From Caldibacillus debilis DSM 16016 (GTDB lineage: Bacteria > Bacillota > Bacilli > Bacillales > Caldibacillaceae), in the NCBI RefSeq assembly GCF_000383875.1, contig NZ_KB912883.1, positions 22,339 to 86,338 on the forward strand: 64,000 nt of DNA, written 5' to 3'. Position 1 is the stretch's first letter. Every line of letters begins with the position of its first letter. The translations under genes and the position numbers were made by a program. Below the pieces are notes generated by a model, which worked only from the letters and a program-made list of their open reading frames with translations, did no database searches and was not told where the DNA came from. Shown one piece after another: positions 54,612 to 62,104 of the stretch.

Positions 54612-54827
54612 GTGCGTGTGGCAGCATGCTTCGCTATAGGGTGAAAGTCCCGAATACAGCCGCTGGTCAGTCGCTAAGTATTCGCCGACAGACAGTGCGG
54701 TATCCGTGAGGAATCGTGCGGAGGCTCCTAATGTCCCCAGCGGGGATTAGCGGCAAGAGCCGTATGCGATGCCCCGCGCGTGCGGTTCTGTGAGAGGGGT
54801 GGTCAGGGACGGCAACCCCTACTCGAT
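54612..54827 (+). mobile_element. ORF-less group II intron relic
   Basis: Begins GTGCG, then CTATAGGGTGAAAGTCCCGA (domain I start; the same block occurs in the full intron at 62128). It ends with a domain V-like hairpin (GAGCCGTATGCGATG ... GCGTGCGGTTC, about 54757-54788) and a domain VI ending CTACTCGAT. Only 216 bases remain, so most of domain I, domains II-IV and the reverse transcriptase are missing. It sits directly behind the GH65 terminator. Nothing recognisable was found in the following spacer 54828-55083. Confidence 0.8.
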
Positions 54828-55083
54828 TCGTTCGCCCGGCAGGGGCGATGCTTCGCTGGAACTCTCCCGGACGCCCTTTGCGGCGCCTGAGGGCGGGAGG
54901 GAGCCCCCGGCGCGGGAGGAATCCGAAGGAGGCCCGGACGAAGGGAAAGCCAACCCGGCTTGCGGTCTTCGTACCGGATCCTTCCGCAGCCGGAAGGAAA
55001 AATTCTTGGAAAGGTTCGAAAAAGCCGCCGGGATGGGGCAAGAAAGATGAAGGCGGGCGGAATAGGGCCGTGCCCCGATCGAT

Positions 55084-55950
55084 TCACCCGTTCGGCAGGA
55101 AATTTTCCATGAAGGTCGGCAGGGAAAAGCAGCTTTTCAGGATTTCTTCGTTGAAATATTTCGTTTCAACGGGCGTGATCCGATCCGGAAAGCGGTCCAA
55201 CGGATAGGTTTTCGATCCGGCGGTAAAGCTCCACAATCCGCCCGGATAGGTCGGCACGGTGGCGATGTAGGTTTTGGAAAAGGCAAACAGTTCCTTCAAA
55301 ATGGAGGCCGTGTTCCGCAGCACGTTTTGATGAAAGACAGGGGACTGGCTTTGGCAAACCATGATCCCGTCGTCCTTCAGGACGCGGTGGAGATCTTCAT
55401 AGAACCCGCGCTCGAACAAATGTTCCGCCGGTCCGATCGGGTCGGAAGAGTCGACGATGACCACGTCGTATTCATTCCGCCGGTCTTTGACAAAACGGAG
55501 GCCGTCATCGAAAATAAAATGCACCCGCGGGTCGGACAAGTTTCCCGATATTTCCTGCAAATGGGCCTTGCACGCCTTGACGACCAGCTCGTCGATCTCC
55601 ACCATGTCGATCCGTTCGATATGGGGATATTTTGCCGCTTCCCTCGCCGCGCCGCAGTCTCCGCCGCCGATGATCAAAACCTTTTTCGGATTCGGATGGA
55701 GACAAAGGGGCACATGGGTGATCATTTCATTATAGATATGCCCGTCCAACGCGGTGGTCTGCACGATTCCGTCCAGGACGAGGGCCCGGCCGAAATCGAA
55801 GGTGTCCACGATCATGACGTGTTGGAAGGGAGAGGACTCGGAGAAAATGATTTCCTTTAACCGGTAGCTGATTTTCAAATTTTCCCGTTCATACTCCGTG
55901 AGCCACAAGGAACCGTCTTTTTCTTCAATCCACTCCGGGTATTTTGTCAT
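55084..55950 (-). CDS. speE: spermidine synthase
   Basis: 288-residue aminopropyltransferase making spermidine from putrescine and decarboxylated S-adenosylmethionine. Family motifs are 'LDGIVQTTALDGHIYNEMIT', the nucleotide-binding 'LIIGGGDCGAAREAAKYP', 'VEIDELVVKACKAHL', and the catalytic aspartates in 'VIVDSSDPIGPAEHLF'. ATG 55950 follows GGGAGGAAAAG; an ATG 19 codons upstream lacks a site. In B. subtilis it sits in the same general chromosomal region as gerQ and hemQ. No speB neighbour is present in the window. The upstream spacer 55951-56272 holds nothing else. Confidence 0.93.
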   Translation of the reverse strand: MTKYPEWIEEKDGSLWLTEYERENLKISYRLKEIIFSESSPFQHVMIVDTFDFGRALVLDGIVQTTALDGHIYNEMITHVPLCLHPNPKKVLIIGGGDCGAAREAAKYPHIERIDMVEIDELVVKACKAHLQEISGNLSDPRVHFIFDDGLRFVKDRRNEYDVVIVDSSDPIGPAEHLFERGFYEDLHRVLKDDGIMVCQSQSPVFHQNVLRNTASILKELFAFSKTYIATVPTYPGGLWSFTAGSKTYPLDRFPDRITPVETKYFNEEILKSCFSLPTFMENFLPNG

Positions 55951-56272
55951 CCGCTTTTCCTCCCGTCTTTTTGATTTTCTGCAAGGCAGACAGAGCTGCA
56001 GAAGCAATCTCTATTCTATCAATATTTCCCCGCGAATGCCAGAAAGGGGGGGTATGCGGCCCTTTGGGCGCGGCTGCCGCGGTTCCGCACGGCGCACCCC
56101 GACCCTTCGGATCGGGCCGTATTTACCCCTTCCTTCGGCGAGCGTTCGTCCGGGCATGCGCCGGATGATGCGGACATTCGATAAATCGCCGGTTTTCATG
56201 TAATATAAAAGATGAAAGAAACCCCCTTCGCGTTTTTACGGCGGCCACATTTCGACGGGAAAAGGTGATCCG

Positions 56273-56533
56273 ATGATATCCTATGAAGCGATCTTGAAAA
56301 AGATGGAGGAAAAGGCGGGTGAAGCCCGCCTGCAAAAGGACGAACGGAAGATCCGGGAAACGGTGGAAGCGATCAAAACCCTTTGCGAATTGATTTTGGA
56401 AGACAAAAAGGGGGAAATTCCCTCCGCCGGGACTGCCCCGGGCGGGGAAAGGCCCGTGCAAACAACCGTTTACCATCAGGAAAAGCTGGAGACCGATGAC
56501 GGGGCGAACGGGGATTCCCTTTTGGACTTTTGA
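56273..56533 (+). CDS. ywdI: YwdI-family protein (DUF5327)
   Basis: 86-residue small protein of the YwdI type, function unknown. The first half is a charged helix ('YEAILKKMEEKAGEARLQKD', then 'RETVEAIKTLCELIL'); the C-terminal half is flexible and acidic, ending in D-S-L-L-D-F. AAAAGGTGATCC precedes ATG 56273. ywdK follows after 20 bases, as in B. subtilis, so the two are one transcript. Confidence 0.82.
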   Translation: MISYEAILKKMEEKAGEARLQKDERKIRETVEAIKTLCELILEDKKGEIPSAGTAPGGERPVQTTVYHQEKLETDDGANGDSLLDF

Positions 56534-56553
56534 TATTCGGGAGGTAGGTTCGG

Positions 56554-56925
56554 ATGAACATCTTTCTTTTTCTCGGCGCCTTGAACGGTTTCCTTTCCGT
56601 AGCTTTAGGCGCCTTCGGCGCCCACGTTTTGGAAAGGAAGCTCGATCCCGGCGCTTTGGAGATCTGGCAAACGGGCGTCAAGTATGAAATGTTTCACGCT
56701 GCGGCCCTGTTGGCCGTCGGCATCCTCGCAGGAAAACATCCGGAAAATCCGCTGCTCAACTGGTCGGGATGGCTGTTCTTTGCGGGGATCATCATTTTTT
56801 CCGGAAGCTTGTACATCTTATCGGCATCCGGTTTCCGCGCCCTCGGCGCGGTCACGCCGGTCGGCGGGGTATGTTTTTTGATCGCCTGGCTGCTGTTGAT
56901 GATCGCTTCCGCCAAATTGGGATAA
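56554..56925 (+). CDS. ywdK: YwdK, DUF423 membrane protein
   Basis: 123-residue membrane protein with four helices. Signature: 'LGALNGFLSVALGAFGAHVL' at the N-terminus, 'WQTGVKYEMFHAAALLAVG' and 'SGSLYILSASGFRALGAVTP'. DUF423 proteins are widespread but uncharacterised. GGGAGGTAGG precedes ATG 56554. A terminator follows directly. Confidence 0.9.
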   Translation: MNIFLFLGALNGFLSVALGAFGAHVLERKLDPGALEIWQTGVKYEMFHAAALLAVGILAGKHPENPLLNWSGWLFFAGIIIFSGSLYILSASGFRALGAVTPVGGVCFLIAWLLLMIASAKLG

Positions 56926-56947
56926 GAGTCGGCCGCGACCAAATCGA

Positions 56948-57000
56948 TTTTAAGGGGCTTCTCATCCGTCCTGCGGCGGATGAAAGCCCCGTTCTTCTTT
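56948..57000 (+). terminator. terminator of ywdI-ywdK
   Basis: GGGGCTT-C-TCATCCG pairs with CGGATGA-A-AGCCCC, followed by GTTCTTCTTT. The stretch 57001-57428 beyond it is GC-rich and contains no supportable gene. Confidence 0.75.
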
Positions 57001-57428
57001 CACAGGGAATGCCGGATCAAGGGCCTGCCTTTTGGAGAAGAGACGGCTGTCGCCGGCAGGAGGGAAGGACGGAAAGCAAAAAAACGTCCCCTCCTCTCCA
57101 GCCGGTCCGGAACGGGACGGTTCCCTTTTTTGTCCGGCGGCCGGCGCTGGGGATCCGGGGTTCCCCGGCATCGGCCGACCAATTTTTTCCGGGCGGTAAA
57201 ATTGGCCGCCGGCTCTCCCGTATGGGCTGACGAATTTTCCCCAATAGATGGGAGAAGCCGCTTTTAAGCCCGGCGATTTTGAACCGGACGGAAACGGAAC
57301 TTGCGAGTGGCCGGAGGAAATAAACGGCTGCGCTTGAACGGAAAGAGCCTTTGGGCTGAACAAGCCTTTGCCAAAGGTTCCCCGCCTTCGATCCGGCAGG
57401 CGGCGGAAAACCTGTCCTGCCCCGTTGG

Positions 57429-57459
57429 AAAAAAAGCCGGCCGCATTTGCCCGGCCGGC
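57429..57459 (-). terminator. terminator of the cwlJ-gerQ operon
   Basis: GCCGGCCG (57436-57443) pairs with CGGCCGGC (57452-57459). On the minus strand the stem is followed by TTTTTTT. It lies about 50 bases past the gerQ stop. Confidence 0.85.
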
Positions 57460-57506
57460 AGGGGATTTTCGCCGCGGAATCGCCCGGCCCGCTGAAAGGG
57501 AGGGGA

Positions 57507-58004
57507 TTATCTCGGCTGGTAGGTGGCCAATGGAGGCGTTGAATAGGGATAATAATAGTTCAGTTCTTCGTCAAACTCCGCGTAATTAAAGTAAACCATC
57601 GGCAATAAATACCGTTTTCCCGTCTCCGGATCGCTGATGATCAGATGATCCCTTCCCGCCGCTTCGATGATCCCCCGGAAAATCTTGGCGTTCCACTCTA
57701 CATTGTTTTCGAAAGTCATATAGACGGTGATGAATTTTCCCCTGTTCAGGCGGAGGATGTTTTCGATATAGGATTGTTCGAGGGGAAGCATGCCCGGTAC
57801 TTGTTGGGCGCCCGCCCCCGTCGATGGGGTTTGGATGACCGACCCCGAAGGAAGCTGCTGGGAAAGGGGCACCTGCTGATGAGAATAGGGCTGGGCCGCT
57901 TGATAGGGCGAAGGGGCGACGGATTGGGGAAAAACCGCCTGCCTGTAGGGAAAATATCCCGGATAATACCACGGGTTGCCGCTCGAATTGGACGATTGGC
58001 TCAT
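57507..58004 (-). CDS. gerQ: spore coat/germination protein GerQ
   Basis: 165-residue inner-coat protein needed for CwlJ localisation and for cortex hydrolysis during calcium-dipicolinate germination. The N-terminal third is rich in Pro, Gln, Tyr and Ser, like the region cross-linked by transglutaminase in B. subtilis. The conserved C-terminal domain includes 'SYIENILRLNRGKFITVYMT' and 'NAKIFRGIIEAAGRDHLIIS'. GGGAGGGATTTAC precedes ATG 58004. It follows cwlJ by 22 bases on the minus strand, the same order as in Bacillus, so late mother-cell expression is expected. Confidence 0.93.
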   Translation of the reverse strand: MSQSSNSSGNPWYYPGYFPYRQAVFPQSVAPSPYQAAQPYSHQQVPLSQQLPSGSVIQTPSTGAGAQQVPGMLPLEQSYIENILRLNRGKFITVYMTFENNVEWNAKIFRGIIEAAGRDHLIISDPETGKRYLLPMVYFNYAEFDEELNYYYPYSTPPLATYQPR

Positions 58005-58026
58005 GTAAATCCCTCCCGGTAAAAAT

Positions 58027-58449
58027 TTAATAAATGTTCGGACAAGCCGACGGGACCGGAGAATAAAAACAGTGGGACTTGAATCTGCCGGCGTTCCACT
58101 GGTTATACCATTGAGCCGGGCAGTCTCCTGTCGGTTTAAAAAACCAGAGGGAATGGGTGGCCGGATGGAATCTTTCCCCGTTGATCACCCGCCGGGCCAA
58201 TCTTTTTTCGTTCTCCCGCGCGGGCTGATAAAAATATCCCTTTTGCACCGCTTCAAAGCCCCCCGGCGATTGGAAAACCATATCGGTGATGCTGCGGATC
58301 GGCTGGAAATCCAGGCAATCGGCCATCACCCGGTTAACGCCCGTGTTGCCCACCATCAGCATACCCAAATTGCCGTCGCCTTCCGCTTCCGCGCGCATGA
58401 GTCTCGCCAGCAATTTCACCTCTTCTTCGTTATAGGAGATGACCGCCAT
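58027..58449 (-). CDS. cwlJ: spore cortex-lytic cell wall hydrolase CwlJ
   Basis: 140-residue SleB/CwlJ-family lytic hydrolase that degrades cortex peptidoglycan at germination. The catalytic glutamate region is 'LLARLMRAEAEGDGNLGM', followed by 'VGNTGVNRVMADCLDF' and 'GYFYQPARENEKRLARRVI'. ATG 58449 with GGGAGGAG 5-6 bases before it fits the known CwlJ N-terminus; the longer frame to 58530 is not needed. No signal peptide, as expected for a mother-cell-made coat-localised enzyme. First gene of the cwlJ-gerQ operon. Confidence 0.93.
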   Translation of the reverse strand: MAVISYNEEEVKLLARLMRAEAEGDGNLGMLMVGNTGVNRVMADCLDFQPIRSITDMVFQSPGGFEAVQKGYFYQPARENEKRLARRVINGERFHPATHSLWFFKPTGDCPAQWYNQWNAGRFKSHCFYSPVPSACPNIY

Positions 58450-58567
58450 ATGACTCCTCCCGATGGGAAATTCATAAAACAACCGGACGGAAGCTCCGCC
58501 GGAAGACATGCCGATAAAAGCCCATTCCATTCTATGTATATGTTTTTTTCCCCGGAGCCATGACCAT

Positions 58568-58596
58568 AAAAAAACGTCCGCGGGAGGATGCGGACG
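58568..58596 (-). terminator. terminator of hemQ
   Basis: CGTCCGC (58575-58581) pairs with GCGGACG (58590-58596). On the minus strand it is followed by TTTTTTTATGG. Confidence 0.85.
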
Positions 58597-58639
58597 GAAA
58601 AAAGGGGAAGAAGGAGCGGAATGTTCTCCTTTTCCCCGG

Positions 58640-59389
58640 TTATTCGATTTTTAACAATCTTTTCAGCCGGTCCCCATCGGCCAAAACGCCGACGAAGAAG
58701 GAGCCGAATTCCCCGTAGCGGGCGCTGACTTCATCGAAGCGCATTTCATAAACCAATTTTTTGAATTGCAGGACGTCGTCGGAAAACAGGGTGACCCCCC
58801 ATTCATAATCGTCGAAACCGACGGATCCGGTAATGATCTGTTTCACTTTGTCGCCGTATTTGCGCCCGGTTTCGCCGTGGCTTTTCATCAGCTCGCGGCG
58901 TTTTTCCAGCGGCAGCATGTACCAGTTGTCGTTGCCTTCCCGGCGCTTGTCCATCGGGTAGAAGCAGATGTACTTCGTTTTGGGCAATTGGGGGTACAGC
59001 CTGGAGCGGACATAGGGATTTTGATAAGGATCCCCGTCGCCGCCGCCCATGTAATTGCTCAATTCGACGACGGAAACGTAGGAATAGGCGGGCAGCAAAT
59101 ATTCAAACAGCTTCGTTTTGCTTAATTCGGTTTCGATGTCGTTCAATTCTTCCATGGTCGGCCGCAAAATCATGAACAGGAAATCCGCCTTTTGGCCGAC
59201 GACGGAATAAACGGCATGGCTTCCCTTCTTTTCCTCGGCGGTCTTTTCCCACTTGGAAACGATGGAGAGAAATTCGTTGACCGCCTTTTCCCTTTCTTCT
59301 TCCGGCAAGGTCTTCCATTGCACCCAGTCCACGGTGCGGAAGTCATGGAGGCAATACCAACCGTCCAACGTGGCGACAGCTTCAGCCAT
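58640..59389 (-). CDS. hemQ: coproheme decarboxylase HemQ
   Basis: 249-residue chlorite-dismutase-fold enzyme that performs the last step of the Gram-positive heme pathway, decarboxylating coproheme III to protoheme. Very close to B. subtilis YwfI: '[16 protein letters not shown]', '[20 protein letters not shown]', '[20 protein letters not shown]', the proximal-histidine region '[20 protein letters not shown]', and '[16 protein letters not shown]'. ATG 59389 is chosen for GAAGGAG 8 bases upstream; an ATG at 59413 and others further out lack that site. Divergent from pta, as in B. subtilis. Confidence 0.95.
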   Translation of the reverse strand: MAEAVATLDGWYCLHDFRTVDWVQWKTLPEEEREKAVNEFLSIVSKWEKTAEEKKGSHAVYSVVGQKADFLFMILRPTMEELNDIETELSKTKLFEYLLPAYSYVSVVELSNYMGGGDGDPYQNPYVRSRLYPQLPKTKYICFYPMDKRREGNDNWYMLPLEKRRELMKSHGETGRKYGDKVKQIITGSVGFDDYEWGVTLFSDDVLQFKKLVYEMRFDEVSARYGEFGSFFVGVLADGDRLKRLLKIE

Positions 59390-59508
59390 TTTCTTCACTC
59401 CTTCAACAGGCATTAATGGATATGTACGGATAGCGGCCGCCGGCCGCCGTTTGGCGCTTTCATTCATAACTATAACATATTTTCAACATTTCCCATGTGG
59501 ATATACTT

Positions 59509-59537
59509 TTGACAAATTGGTGGCAGTTTTTTAACAT
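59509..59537 (+). promoter_or_regulatory. pta promoter
   Basis: TTGACA (59509-59514), a 17-base spacer and TAACAT (59532-59537). This leaves an untranslated leader of roughly 130 bases containing a small CCCCGTTC/GGGG hairpin. No clear cre site was seen. Confidence 0.7.
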
Positions 59538-59671
59538 TTTCCCCGTCCCTTTCTCCCCGTTCGGGGAAGGGGAAGGGAAACGGGGATTCCCTGCCGTTTC
59601 CGGCCCCGGGGATGAGAAACTTGCAAATTTTTTCACAAATAGTATGCTAAAGAAAGAAGGAGGACGAGACC

Positions 59672-60643
59672 ATGGATTTGTTTCAAGTGGTGAAAGACAA
59701 AGTAAAAGGAAAAAATAAAAGGATCGTTTTTCCCGAAAGTTCGGATGAACGGATCCTGAAAGCGGCCTGCCGTCTTTCGGAAGAAAAATTGCTGATCCCG
59801 GTCTTGATCGGGAACCGCCAAGAAATTGAAAAACAGGCCGTCGAATTGGGCCTTTCCCTTGACGGTACGGAAACGGTTGATCCGGCCGGATACGGGGACA
59901 TGGAAGGCCTGGTGGAAAAATTCGTCGAGCGGCGGAAAGGAAAAATAACCGTCGAAGAAGCGCGGCGATTGCTTCGGGAAGACGTGAATTATTTCGGGAC
60001 GATGCTCGTTTACGCCGGGCAAGCCGACGGGCTGGTAAGCGGCGCCGCCCATTCGACGGCGGACACGGTGCGTCCGGCTCTGCAAATCATTAAAACGAAA
60101 CCGGGAGTAAACAAGACATCCGGCGCCTTTATCATGGTCCGCGGCGAAGAAAAATACGTTTTCGCCGACTGCGCCATCAATATTGTCTTGGACAGCAGGG
60201 ATCTCGCGGAAATCGCCGTCGAAAGCGCGAAAACGGCCAAGATCTTCGGGATCGAGCCGAAGGTGGCCATGCTGAGTTTTTCCACCAAAGGTTCCGCCCG
60301 GTCGCCGGAAACGGAAAAGGTGATCGAAGCGGTGAAAATCGCCAAGGAGATGCAGCCGGATTTGGTGATCGACGGCGAATTCCAGTTCGACGCCGCCTTC
60401 GTGCCGTCCGTGGCCAAAAGGAAGGCCCCGGATTCGGTCATCCAGGGCGATGCCAACGTGTTCATTTTCCCCTCTTTGGAAGCGGGAAACATCGGTTACA
60501 AAATCGCCCAGCGGCTGGGGAATTTTGAGGCGATCGGACCGATTCTCCAAGGCTTGAACGCCCCCGTGAACGACCTGTCCCGCGGCTGCAACGAAGAAGA
60601 CGTCTACAAGCTGGCGCTGATTACCGCCGCCCAATCGCTGTAA
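59672..60643 (+). CDS. pta: phosphate acetyltransferase
   Basis: 323-residue enzyme interconverting acetyl-CoA and acetyl phosphate, the first step of acetate overflow. Features include 'RIVFPESSDERILKAACRL' at the N-terminus, 'DGLVSGAAHSTADTVRPALQ', 'MLSFSTKGSARSPETEKV', 'PDLVIDGEFQFDAAFVP', 'GDANVFIFPSLEAGNIGYK' and 'GLNAPVNDLSRG' near the end. Length is that of Bacillus Pta. GAAGGAGGACGAG precedes ATG 59672. Followed by lipL, as in B. subtilis. Confidence 0.96.
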   Translation: MDLFQVVKDKVKGKNKRIVFPESSDERILKAACRLSEEKLLIPVLIGNRQEIEKQAVELGLSLDGTETVDPAGYGDMEGLVEKFVERRKGKITVEEARRLLREDVNYFGTMLVYAGQADGLVSGAAHSTADTVRPALQIIKTKPGVNKTSGAFIMVRGEEKYVFADCAINIVLDSRDLAEIAVESAKTAKIFGIEPKVAMLSFSTKGSARSPETEKVIEAVKIAKEMQPDLVIDGEFQFDAAFVPSVAKRKAPDSVIQGDANVFIFPSLEAGNIGYKIAQRLGNFEAIGPILQGLNAPVNDLSRGCNEEDVYKLALITAAQSL

Positions 60644-60884
60644 CGGACATCCATCCCGGCGCGGCCCGGCCCGCGGGAACCCGCCCCCGGTGCGAAGAAG
60701 CTTATGCCGCCTGCCGGTCAGACGATCGGGCCGGCGGTCCGGCATTCCGCGGATGCGGCTTTTCGGGTTTCGCCGCTTTTCCTGCGCCCTTTCGCCTTCC
60801 GCTGCCTGCCGGCATTTTCCGGGGGCCGCTTTTTTTATGGTAAAATCAAAATCAATGGAAACAGCAGAAAAGGTGGCTTTGTTG

Positions 60885-61733
60885 ATGGGAGAAACCTTGC
60901 TTTATCAACGGCAATGGCGGATCATGGACCAATCGGGATTGGGCCCGGGGTTCGATCCGCTGCAATCCTTTGCCATCGACGATACCCTCTGCGAATCCGT
61001 CGGAGGCGGATACGCCCCGCCGACCGCCCGGGCCTGGGTGCATCACCGGACGGTCGTATTGGGCATTCAGGATACCCGCCTGCCCCTTTTGGAGGAAGGG
61101 CTGCGCTTTCTGGCGGAGAGCGGCTACCGCCACGTCGTCCGCACATCGGGAGGGCTGGCCGTCCCGTTGGATGAGGGCATTCTGAACCTGACCCTCGTTT
61201 TTCCGGAACGGGAACATGCGATCGACATCAACCGCGGGTACGAAGCGATGTACGCCTTTGTCCGGGCGATGTTCCGCGATCTGACCGGGGAGATCGAGGC
61301 GAGGGAAATCGCCGGTTCCTATTGTCCCGGAAATTATGATTTGAGCATCCGGGGGAAAAAATTTGCCGGCATCTCCCAGCGCCGTTTGAAAAAAGGGGTG
61401 GCCGTCCAGATCTATTTGTGCGTGACCGGAAGCGGGAGCGAACGGGCGGAAGTCATCCGGCAATTTTATGCCCGCGGGATCCGGGACCTGCCGGTAAAGT
61501 ACGGCTATCCGAAGATCGTCCCGGAAAACATGGCTTCCCTGTCCGAGCTGTTGGGAGGGGATTTGACGGTGGAAGAAGCCGTCCTCCGCTTTTTCCGGAC
61601 GGTCCGGACCTTCAGCGGGGAGAATTGTTATTCGGGGGCGCTGAATGAGGAGGAGACGAAGCGCTATCCCTATTATTATGGCCGGGTATTGGAACGGAAC
61701 GAAAAATGGCTGAAGAACACCGACGGAAAATGA
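60885..61733 (+). CDS. lipL: octanoyl-[GcvH]:protein N-octanoyltransferase LipL
   Basis: 282-residue amidotransferase that moves octanoyl (lipoyl precursor) from GcvH to E2 subunits of oxo-acid dehydrogenases. The catalytic cysteine is Cys147 in 'GSYCPGNYDLS', with the lysine-bearing 'GKKFAGISQRR' behind it. 'WVHHRTVVLGIQDTRLPLL' and 'VVRTSGGLAVPLDEGILNL' are the substrate-pocket stretches. ATG 60885 has AAAAGGTGG 8 bases upstream and gives the usual length; TTG 60882 is the alternative. A 240-base spacer after pta shows no clear terminator. Confidence 0.92.
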   Translation: MGETLLYQRQWRIMDQSGLGPGFDPLQSFAIDDTLCESVGGGYAPPTARAWVHHRTVVLGIQDTRLPLLEEGLRFLAESGYRHVVRTSGGLAVPLDEGILNLTLVFPEREHAIDINRGYEAMYAFVRAMFRDLTGEIEAREIAGSYCPGNYDLSIRGKKFAGISQRRLKKGVAVQIYLCVTGSGSERAEVIRQFYARGIRDLPVKYGYPKIVPENMASLSELLGGDLTVEEAVLRFFRTVRTFSGENCYSGALNEEETKRYPYYYGRVLERNEKWLKNTDGK

Positions 61734-62068
61734 GCCGCTTCCCGGATGCCTTCCGAAGCGGGAATCTTATTGAAGCGGGGGTCGAGGGTTTGCCGGTCCG
61801 CGCCGGTCAACCCCCTTTGGCGAACATTTTGCGGGAAATTTGGCGGACGCGGGCACGGACGCACGGTCCGGTCCGCAACGGCCCCTTTTTTTTTCAGGCC
61901 GGCAATGTTTCGGGATAGGTCCGGTCCGTATCGGTCAAATCCCCCGGAAGGCCGGGCGATTTCCGGCATGGGTAAGTGCCGGCCCGGCGGCATCCACTCT
62001 TTCCCGAAGCCATCCTCCGATGAGGGGAACGTCCGGGCGAAGGGCGATGGCCGGTGCCGCAATCAAAA

Positions 62069-62104
62069 GGAAAGGAGCCCGTTCGAGCGAAGGGCTCCTT
62101 TTTC
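62069..62104 (+). terminator. terminator hairpin used as group IIC intron target
   Basis: AAAGGAGCCC (62071-62080) pairs with GGGCTCCTTT (62092-62101), with an inner TTCG/CGAA, followed by TTC. The intron starts at 62105, right after the T-run. The stretch 61734-62068 between lipL and this hairpin holds no supportable gene. Confidence 0.85.

Noticed and set aside
58531..58560. Sigma-E promoter upstream of cwlJ
   Set aside because: A CATATACA-like -10 is visible on the minus strand, but no acceptable -35 element at the right distance.
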